Shown here piece after piece: positions 54,069-64,000 of a stretch of DNA of 64,000 bases. This DNA comes from Liolophura sinensis (lineage: Eukaryota > Mollusca > Polyplacophora > Chitonida > Chitonidae). The position numbers and the translations under genes were made by a program. The notes under the pieces are model-generated. The model was not told the DNA's origin, did no database searches, and saw nothing but the letters and a program-made list of their open reading frames with translations. Location: contig NW_027018071.1 in assembly GCF_032854445.1 (NCBI RefSeq), positions 30,343 to 94,342 on the forward strand. Direction: 5' to 3'. The stretch's first letter is position 1. The number at the start of each line of letters is the position of its first letter.

Positions 54069-56665
54069 ACAAGATGAAGATTGTAATCGACATAATAGCA
54101 TGTTCAGTTACAAAATGAGCATTGTAATCATTGTAATAGCATGTTAAGTTACAAAGTGAACATTGTAATCCTTATAATTGCATGTTCAGTTACAAGATGA
54201 ACATTGTAATCATTATAAAAACATCATCAGTTGCAAGGTGAACATTGTAATCAGTATACAAGCATGCTCAGTTGCAAAATGGACATTGTAATCATTACAA
54301 TAGCATATTCAGTTACAAGATGAACATTGTAATCATTATAATCATGTGCTCAGTTACAAGGTGAACATTGTAATCATTACAATAGCGTGCTCAGTTACAA
54401 GATGAACATTGTAATCATTATAAAAACATGCCCAGTTACAAGATGAACATTGTAATAGTTAAAATAGCATGATCAGTTACGAAGTGAACATTGTAATCAT
54501 TATAATAGCATGCTCAGTTGCAAGATAAACATTGTAATCATTAAAATATCATTTTCAGTTACAAGATGAAGACTGTAATCGACATAATAGCATGTTCAGT
54601 TACAAGATGAAGATTGTAATCATTGTAATAGTATGTTCAGTTACAAAGTAAACATTGTAATCATTATAATAGCGTCAACGGTTACAAAATCACCATTGTA
54701 ATCAATATAATAGCATGCTCAGTTACAAAATGAATATTGCAGTCATTATATTAGCATATTTCATTACAAGATGAACATTGTAATCCTTATTATAGCATAT
54801 GTAGTTACAAGATGAACATTGTAATCATTATAAAAACATCATCAGTTTCAAGGTGAACATTGTAATCAGTATAAAAGCATGCTCATTTGCAAAATGGATA
54901 TTGTAATCATTACATTAGCATATTCACTTACAAGATGAACATTGTAATTATTACAATAATGTGCTCAGTTACAAGGTGAACAATGTAATCATTGTAAAAG
55001 CATGTTCAGTTACAAAGTGAACATTGTATTCCTTATAATTGCATGTTCACTTTCAAAGTGAACATTGTAATCATTATAAAAACATCATCAGTTGCAAAGT
55101 GAAAATTGTAATCAGTATACAAGCATGCTCAATTGCAAAATGGACATTGTAATCATTACAATAGCATATTCAGTTACAAGATGAACATTGTAATCATTAT
55201 AATAATGTGCTCAGCTACAAGGTGAACAATGTAATCATTGTAATAGCATGTTCAGTTACAAAGTGAACATTGTAATCCTTATAATGGCATGTTCAGTTAC
55301 AAGATGAACATTGTAATCATTATAAAAAGTAAACAGTTTCAAGGTGAACATTGTAATCAGTATACAAGCATGCTCAGTTGCAAAATGGACATTGTAATCA
55401 TTACATTAGCATATTCACTTACAAGATGAATATTGTAATCATTATAATAACATCATCAGTTACAACATAAGCATTGTATTCATTATATTAGCTCGTTGAC
55501 TTACAAGATAAACATTGTAATCATCATAAAAGCATGTTCAGTTACAAGGTGAACATAGTAATCATTTTAAAAACATGCTCAGTTGCAAGATGAAGATTGT
55601 AATCGACATAATAGCATGTTCAGTTACAAGATGAACATTGTAATCATTATAAAAACATCATCAGTTGCAAAGTGAACATTGTAATCAGTATACAAGCATG
55701 CTCAGTTGCAAGATAAACATTGTAATCATTACATTAGCATATTCACTTACAAGATGAATATTGTAAACATTAAAATAACATCATCAGTTACAAAGTAAAC
55801 ATTGTATTCATTATATTAGCACGTTCAATTACAAGATGAACATTGTAATCATTATAAAAGCATGTTCAGTTACAAGGTGAACATTGTAATCTTTATAATA
55901 GCATGTTCAGTTACAAGGTGGACATTGTAAGTATAAAAGCATGCTCAGTTGCAAAATGGACATTGTAATCATTACATAAGCATATTCAGTTACAAGATGA
56001 ATATTGTAATCATTATAATAACACCATCAGTTACAAAATGAACAATGTATTCATTATATTAGCACGTTCAATTACAAGATGAACATTGTAATCATTATAA
56101 TATCATGCTCAGTTGCAAGATGAAGATTGTAATCGACATAATAGCATGTTCAGTTACAAGATGAACATTGTAATCATTGTAATAGCATGTTCAGTTACAA
56201 AGTGAACATTGTAATCCTTATAATTGCAGGTTCAGTTACAAGATGAACATTGTAATCATTATAAAATCATCATCAGTTCCAAGGTGAACATTGTAATCAG
56301 TATACAAGCATGCTCAGTTGCAAAATGGACATTGTAATCATTGCAATAGCATATTCAGTTACAAGATGAGCAATGTAATCATTATAATAGCATGCTCAAT
56401 TACAAGATGAAGATTGTAATTCGTATAATAGCATGCTCAGTTACAACATGAACATTGTAATCATTATAATAGCATGTTCAGTTACAAGATGAACATTGTA
56501 ATCATTGTAATAGCATGCTCAGTTACAAAATTAATATTTTAATTATTACACTAGTATGCCCAGTTACAAGATGAACATTGTAATCAGTATAATAGCGTGC
56601 TCAGTTACAAGATGAGCAATGTAATCATTATAATAGCATGTTCAGTTACCAGATGAACATTGTAA
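54069..56665 (+). repeat. 41-bp satellite block A10
   Basis: 2597 bp, same length as A8. The marker monomer is the 'gtcaacgg' form, unlike A6 and A8, so these blocks are homologous but have exchanged sequence with other blocks. Confidence 0.95.
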
Positions 56666-57943
56666 GAATTATTTTTAGAATAAATCGCTTCCAAACTCTG
56701 GTATATTCACCTTAGTTTAACTAAACGCCATCATATCGTATTTATGTTAATTACATGTAATATTTTAATAGGCATGTTCTTAAATCAAATGGCCCTTTGT
56801 TAGACTGTTTAGCCATTCAAAACGGAAACTACAGGTATGCATATTTAAGAGAACTTATGTTTGTCCTTTTTTAAAACCATTTTCTTCATTCCTCAATGAA
56901 AAATACATGCATTGTTTCGCACCCCTATTTGCAGCGTACTGGCAATGGGCCAAATGTGTAGAATACGATATCTGTGAAATTAATCTGACTGCAATAAAAT
57001 CAGAAAATTCGACCCCAATTCTTTTATGGTTTTCTCTACGGTTCTTCTATATCGGGACTAGTCTTGCTGACAATGGTAACTGATGCTCGTCGGCAGGTAC
57101 ACGTACGTTAATGAGATCAATAACTTTGTCTCTTTCTTTCAGGACAAATATGTAACTTATTAAACTAACGGTTTTGACAGATAAATGTAACAGCTCTGTG
57201 ATCTCATCATGTTAGAAATGAAATAAAAAATGCGATATAGACGTACTTGAGCTCCTAATATGTTTTTTCCAGAGTGCTTACGGTGGATTTCGTTTGGATT
57301 CTGTGACGGTTTTGATAGGTCTGTTATATGTTAATTGTGTATTACTGAAAACTCGCTCCACTAACATTATATATACAAACATGTATGCTTAAAGCCTTCC
57401 TTTCACTAGGAAATAAAATAGCCTGAGTAGGAGCCTTGTCAGGTGGGGTTATGTATGGGAGGACTAAGGTTTGCCTGAAGTGAAAGACATAGGTACAGTA
57501 AATGGCGCAGAGACATACATGTCTTTATAGATAAATGTTATCTGATCGTCAGTTGCACAGACCGGCCCGGATAGCACAGTTGGTAGAGCGTCCGCTTCGG
57601 GACCGGTAGATCCAGGATCAATCCTTGGTCGAGTCACACCTAAGACTTTAAAAGAGGAAGTTGTAACTTCCTCGTTTGGCGTTCAGCATGAAGGGGATAG
57701 TGCAACGACTGGTTGACCCGTTTTAGCATAATGGCTCGGGCGGGGCGGCTTACTTGCCTTCGGTAAGTCGTCTCAGTGATGCAGCACTAAATAAAAGAGC
57801 GGTGAAAATCCGTCCTGCAACAAGGAGGCACATTACACGTGCATGCACCCCAATGATTCCTTCGTCGTCATATGACTGAAAAATTGTTGAGTACGACGTT
57901 AAACCCCAAGCACTCACTCACTCAGTTGCACAGCGACATACAT
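56666..57943 (+). other. HOR spacer S11 (chimera of two lineages)
   Basis: 1278 bp. The left half matches S7 and S9 ('aatattttaataggc', 'cttaaatcaaatggccc', 'gagaacttatgtttg', type-beta marker near 57361). From the SINE hairpin on (about 57663) it matches the alpha lineage ('gttgtaactt', 'acattacacgtgc') and ends as a short spacer. The switch lies between about 57390 and 57663. Confidence 0.85.
57561..57922 (+). mobile_element. tRNA-derived SINE, copy 11 (S11), 362 bp
   Basis: Alpha-type body with loop tgta. Private changes 'cgttttagcat' and 'caccccaatg'. Boxes are intact. Confidence 0.88.
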
Positions 57944-60900
57944 ACAAGATGAAGATTGTAATCGACATAATAGCATGTTCAGTTACAAAATGAACATTGT
58001 AATCATTGTAATAGCATGTTAAGTTACAAAGTGAACATTGTAATCCTTATAATTGCATGTTCAGTTACAAGATGAACATTGTAATCATGATAAAAACATC
58101 ATGAGTTGCAAGGTGAACATTGTAATCAGTATACAAGCATGCTCAGTTGCAAATTGGACATTGTAATCATTACAATAGCATATTCAGTTACAAGATGAAC
58201 ATTGTAATCATTATAATCATGTGCTCAGTTACAAGGTGAACATTAAAATCATTACAATAGCGTGCTCAGTTACAAGATGAACATTGTAATCATTATAAAA
58301 ACATGCCCAGTTACAAGATGAACATTGTAATAGTTAAAATAGCATGATCAGTTACGAAGTGAACACTGTAATCATTATAATATCATTTTCAGTTGCAAGA
58401 TAAACATTGTAATCATTATAATATCATTTTCAGTTACAAGATAAAGATTGTAATCGACATAATAGCATGTTCAGTTACAAGATGAACATTGTAATCATTG
58501 TAATAGCATCTTCAGTTACAAAGTAAACCTTGTAATCATTATAATAGCGTCAACGGTTACACAATCACCATTGTAATCATTATAAAAACATCATCAGTTG
58601 CAAGGTGAACATTGTAATCAGTATATAAGCATGCTCAGTTGCAAAATGGACATTGTAATCATTACAATAGCATATTCAGTTACAAGATGAATATTGTAAT
58701 CATTATAATAACATCATTAGTTACAAAGTAAACATTGTATTCATTATATTAGCACGTTCAATTACAAGATGAACATTGTAATCATTATAAAAGCATGTTC
58801 AGTTACAAGGTGAACATTGTAATCTTTATAAAAACATGCTCAGTTACAAGATGAACATTCTAATCATTATAATAGCATGTTCAGTTACAAGGTGGACATT
58901 GTAAGTATAAAAGCATGCTCAGTTGCAAAATGGACATTGTAATCATTACATAAGCATATTTAGTTACAAGATGAATATTGTAATCATTATATAAACATCA
59001 TCAGTTACAAAATGAACATTGTATTCATTATATTAGCACGTTCAATTACAAGATGAACATTGTAATCATTATAATATCATGCTTAGTTGCAAGATAAAGA
59101 TTGTAATCGACATAATAGCATGTTCAGTTACAAGATGAACATTGTAATCATTGTAATAGCATGTTCAGTTACAAAGTAAACATTGTAATCATTATAATAG
59201 CGTCAACGGTTACAAAATCACCATTGTAATTAATATAATAGCATGCTCAGTTACAAAATGAATATTGCAATTATTATATTAGCATATGTAGTTACAAGAT
59301 GAACATTGTAATCATTATTATAGCATATGTAGTTACAAGATGAACATTGTAATCATTATAAAAACATCATCAGTTACAAGGTGAACATTGTAATCAGTAT
59401 AAAAGCATGCTCAGTTGCAAAATGGATATTGCAATCATTACATTAGCATATTTACTTACAAGATGAACATTGTAATCATTATAAAAACATCATCAGTTGC
59501 AAGGTGAACATTGTAATCAGTATACAAGCATGCTCAGTTGCAAAATGGACATTGTAATCATTACAATAGCATATTCAGTTACAAGATGAACATTGTAATC
59601 ATTATAATAATGCGCTCAGTTACAAGGTGAACCATGTAATCATTGTAATAGCATGTTCAGTTACAAAGTAAACATTGTAATCCTTATAATTGCATGTTTA
59701 GTTACAAGATGAACATTGTAATCATTATAAAAACATAAACAGTTACAAGGTGAACATAGTAATCATTTTAAAAACATGCTCAGTTGCAAGATGAAGATTG
59801 TAATCTACATAATAGCATGTTCAGTTATAAGATGAACATTGTAATCATTATAAAAACATCATCAGTTGCAAGGTGAACATTGTAATCAGTATACAAGCAT
59901 GCTCAGTTGCAAGATAAACATTGTAATCATTACATTAGCATATTCACTTACAAGATGAATATTGTAATCATTATAATAACATCATCAGTTACAAAGTAAA
60001 CATTGTATTCATTATATTAGCACGTTCAATTACAAGATGAACATTGTAATCATTATAAAAGCATGTTCAGTTACAAGGTGAACATTGTAATCTTTATAAA
60101 AACATGCTCAGTTACAAGATGAACATTCTAATCATTATAATAGCATGTTCATTTACAAGGTGGACATTGTAAGTATAAAAGCATGCTCAGTTGCAAAATG
60201 GACATTGTAATCATTACATAAGCATATTTAGTTACAAGATGAATATTGTAATCATTATAATAACATCATCAGTTACAAAATGAACATTGTATTCATTATA
60301 TTAGCACGTTCAATTACAGGATGAACATTGTAATCATTATAATATCATGCTCAGTTGCAAGATAAAGATTGTAATCGACATAATAGCATGTTCAGTTAAA
60401 AGATGAACATTGTAATCATTGTAATAGCATGATCAGTTACAAAATGAACATTGTAATCCTTATAATTGCATGTTCAGTTACAAGATGAACGTTGTAATCA
60501 TTATAAAAACATCATCAGTTCCTAGGTGAACATTGTAATCAGTATACAAGCATGCTCAGTTGCAAAATGGACATTGTAATCATTACATTAGCATATTCAC
60601 TTACAAGATGAATATTGTAATCATTATAATAACATCATCAGTTACAAAGTAAACATTGTATTCATTATATTAGCACGTTCAATTACAAGATGAATATTGT
60701 AATCATTATGAAAGCATGTTCAGTTACAAGGTGAACATTGTAATCTTTATAAAAACATGCTCAGTTACAAGATGAACATTCTAATCATTATAATAACATG
60801 TTCAGTTACAAGGTGGACATTGTAAGTATAAAAGCATGCTCAGTTGCAAAATGGACATTGTAATCATTACATAAGCATATTTAGTTACAAGATGAATATT

Positions 60901-61725
60901 GTAATCATTATAATAACATCATCAGTTACAAAATGAACATTGTATTCAATATATTAGCACGTTCAATTACAACATGAACATTGTAATCATTATAATATCA
61001 TGCTCAGTTGCAAGATAAAGATTGTAATCGACATAATAGCATGTTCAGTTACAAGATGAACATTGTAATCATTGTAATAGCATGTTCAGTTACAAAGTGA
61101 ACATTGTAATCCTTATAATTGCATGTTCAGTTACAAGATGAACGTTGTAATCATTATAAAAACATCATCAGTTCCTAGGTGAACATTGTAATCAGTATAC
61201 AAGCATGCTCAGTTGCAAAATGGACATTGTAATCATTGCAATAGCATATTCAGTTACAAGATGAACATTGCAATCATTATAATAATGTGCTCAGTTACAA
61301 GGAGAACATTGAAATCATTACAATAGCGTGCTCAGTTACAAGATGAACATTGTAATCATAATAAAAATCATGCCCAGTTTCAAGATGAACATTGTAATAG
61401 TTAAAATAGCATGCTCAAATACAAGATGAGCAATGTAATCATTATAATAGCATGCTCAATTACAAGATAAAAATTGTAATTCGTATAATAGCATGCTCAG
61501 TTACAACATGAACATTGTAATCATTATAATAGCATGTTCAGTTACAAGATGAACATTGTAATCAGTATAATAGCATGCTCAGTTACAAAATTAATATTTT
61601 AATTATTACACTAGTATGCTCAGTTACAAGATGAACATTGTAATCAGTATAATAGCGTGCTCAGTTACAAGATGAGCAATGTAATCATTATAATAGCATG
61701 TTCAGTTACCAGATGAACATTGTAA
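57944..61725 (+). repeat. 41-bp satellite block A11
   Basis: 3782 bp. Rare forms such as 'agcatcttcag' (58506), 'gtaaaccttg' and 'ttacacaatcacc' recur 5061 bp later in A12. The 'gaacattctaatc' marker at 58853, 60121 and 60774 shows internal sub-repeats; the last two are 653 bp apart (16 monomers minus 3 bp). Confidence 0.95.
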
Positions 61726-63004
61726 GAATTATTTTTAGAATAAATCGCTTCCAAACTCTGGTATATTCACCTTATTTTAACTAAACGCCATCATATCGTA
61801 TTTATGTTAATTACATGTAATATTGTAATAGGCATGTTCTTAAGTCAAATGGCCCTTTGTTAGACTGTTTAGCCTTTCAAAACGGAAACTACAGGTATGC
61901 ATATTTAAGAGAACTTAAGTTTGTCCTTTTTTAAAACCATTTTCTTCATTCCTCAATGAAAAATACATGCATTGTTTCGCACCCCTATTTGCAGCGTACT
62001 GGCAATGGGCCAAATGTGTAGAATACGATATCTGTGAAATTAATCTGACTGCAATAAGATCAGAAAATTCGACCCCAATTCTTTTATGGTTTTCTCTGCG
62101 GTTCTTCTATATCGGGACTAGTCTTGCTGACAATGGTAACTGATGCTCGTCGGCAGGTACACGTACGTTAATGAGATCAATAACTTTGTCTCTTTCTTTC
62201 AGGACAAATATGTAACTTATTAAACTAACGGTTTTGACAGATAAATGTAACAGCTCTGTGATCTCATCATGTTAGAAATGAAATAACAAATGCGATATAG
62301 ACGTACTTGAGCTCCTAATATGTTTTTTCCAGAGTGCTTACGGTGGACTTCGTTTGGATTCTGTGAGGGTTTTGATAGGTCTGTTATATGTTAATTGTGG
62401 ATTACTGAAAACTCGCTCCACTAATATTATATGTACAAACATGTTTGCTTAAAGCCTTCCTTTCACTAGGAAATAAAATAGCCTGAGTAGGAGCCTTGTC
62501 AGGTGGGGTTATGTATGGGAGGACTAAGGTTTGCCTGAAGTGAAAGACATAGGTACAGTAAATGGCGCAGAGACATACATGTCTTTACAGATAAATGTTA
62601 TCTGATCGTCAGTTGCACAGACCGGCCCGGATAGCACAGTTGGTAGAGCGTCCGCTTCGGGACCGGTAGATCCAGGATCAATCCTTGGTCGAGTCACACC
62701 TAAGACTTTAAAAGAGGAAGTTGTAACTTCCTCGTTTGGCGTTCAGCATGAAGGGTATAGTGCAACGACTGGTTGACCCGTTTCAGCATAATGGCTCGGG
62801 CGGGGCGGCTTACTTGCCTTCGGTAAGTCGTCTCAGTGATGCAGCACTAAATAAAAGAGCGGTGAAAATCCGTCCTGCAACAAGGAGGCACATTACACGT
62901 GCATGCACCCTAATGATTCCTTCGTCGTCATATGACTGAAAAATTGTTTAGATACGATGTTAAACCCCAAGCACTCACTCACTCAGTTGCACAGAGACAT
63001 ACAT
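61726..63004 (+). other. HOR spacer S12 (short form, type alpha)
   Basis: 1279 bp. Alpha marker plus 'aattgtggattactg', 'cttattttaac' and 'ttcttttatgg', the last shared with S9 and S11. Confidence 0.9.
62621..62983 (+). mobile_element. tRNA-derived SINE, copy 12 (S12), 363 bp
   Basis: Alpha-type SINE with 'attgtttagatacgatg' and 'acattacacgtgc'. Promoter boxes and target duplications are intact. Confidence 0.88.
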
Positions 63005-64000
63005 ACAAGATGAAGATTGTAATCGACATAATAGCATGTTCAGTTACAAAATGAGCATTGTAATCATTGTAATAGCATGTTAAGTTACAAAGTGAACATT
63101 GTAATCCTTATAATTGCATGTTCAGTTACAAGATGAACATTGTAATCATGATAAAAACATCATGAGTTGCAAGGTGAACATTGTAATCAGTATACAAGCA
63201 TGCTCAGTTGCAAATTGGACATTGTAATCATTACAATAGCATATTCAGTTACAAGATGAACATTGTAATCATTATAATCATGTGCTCAGTTACAAGGTGA
63301 ACATTAAAATCATTACAATAGCGTGCTCAGTTACAAGATGAACATTGTAATCATTATAAAAACATGCCCAGTTACAAGATGAACATTGTAATAGTTAAAA
63401 TAGCATGATCAGTTACGAAGTGAACACTGTAATCATTATAATATCATTTTCAGTTGCAAGATAAACATTGTAATCATTATAATATCATTTTCAGTTACAA
63501 GATAAAGATTGTAATCGACATAATAGCATGTTCAGTTACAAGATGAACATTGTAATCATTGTAATAGCATCTTCAGTTACAAAGTAAACCTTGTAATCAT
63601 TATAATAGCGTCAACGGTTACACAATCACCATTGTAATCATTATAAAAACATCATCAGTTGCAAGGTGAACATTGTAATCAGTATATAAGCATGCTCAGT
63701 TGCAAAATGGACATTGTAATCATTACAATAGCATATTCAGTTACAAGATGAATATTGTAATCATTATAATAACATCATTAGTTACAAAGTAAACATTGTA
63801 TTCATTATATTAGCACGTTCAATTACAAGATGAACATTGTAATCATTATAAAAGCATGTTCAGTTACAAGGTGAACATTGTAATCTTTATAAAAACATGC
63901 TCAGTTACAAGATGAACATTCTAATCATTATAATAGCATGTTCAGTTACAAGGTGGACATTGTAAGTATAAAAGCATGCTCAGTTGCAAAATGGACATTG
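63005..64000 (+). repeat. 41-bp satellite block A12 (cut by window end)
   Basis: 996 bp, nearly the same as 57944-58939 in A11, including its rare variants, with few differences seen ('aaatgagcattg' against 'aaatgaacattg'). The array continues beyond the window. Confidence 0.95.

Larger units (their letters stand above)
47370..56665 (+). repeat. Super-HOR unit 3 (9296 bp, expanded)
   Basis: S9, A9, S10, A10. It is longer than units 1 and 2 because A9 is about 28 monomers longer than A5. Confidence 0.85.

Noticed and set aside
1-64000. CENP-B box or telomeric repeat supporting a centromere or telomere
   Set aside because: I saw no CENP-B box in the monomer consensus or spacer and no TTAGGG arrays. 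A centromeric role remains only a possibility.

Overview
This is non-coding, AT-rich eukaryotic DNA, almost certainly from a marine mollusc. The main evidence for a mollusc is the SINE at 10367-10647, whose tRNA-like head, V-domain and 'gagtacggcgt' tail match, from memory, the molluscan V-SINE (RUDI-like) group; no search was possible. I see no host protein-coding gene, functional tRNA, rRNA, CRISPR array or prokaryotic signal.

The window is one continuous higher-order-repeat (HOR) satellite. A 41-bp monomer (core 'catgttcagttacaagatg' followed by 'aacattgtaatcattataat') fills about 44.6 kb, roughly 1,090 monomers, in 13 blocks: A0 1-2663, A1 3947-7279, A2 10212-14083, A3 15363-24387, A4 25667-31129, A5 33115-35396, A6 36676-39268, A7 41254-43494, A8 44773-47369, A9 49355-52785, A10 54069-56665, A11 57944-61725 and A12 63005-64000. 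Between the blocks lie 12 co-oriented copies of a non-satellite spacer, S1-S12. Nine are short (about 1.28 kb) and three are long (1985 bp: S5, S7, S9). Every spacer carries the same tRNA-derived SINE (362-367 bp) with intact A and B boxes, flanked by an 11-bp target-site duplication. One SINE insertion was therefore captured and amplified with the satellite.

The hierarchy has several levels: 41-bp monomer; blocks of about 2.2-9 kb; unit of spacer plus block (S1+A1 is 4616 bp, and S2+A2 is also 4616 bp once its three insertions are removed); super-unit of about 8.1 kb (long spacer, block, short spacer, block) repeated three times across 31130-56665. There are also recent local duplications, including a 2785-bp tandem copy at 15492-21061 with no difference seen.

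One unit, S2+A2, carries two younger insertions. A 1647-bp Tc1-family DD34E transposon (7368-9014, TA duplication, 27-bp perfect terminal inverted repeats) has a minus-strand transposase frame broken by a single stop codon. A V-SINE (10367-10647) has a 12-bp target duplication. Neither is shared by any other unit.

The patchwork of spacer variants, the chimeric spacer S11 and the monomer-sized indels indicate ongoing unequal exchange and gene conversion. The array could be centromeric or other heterochromatin, but nothing in the sequence proves a function.
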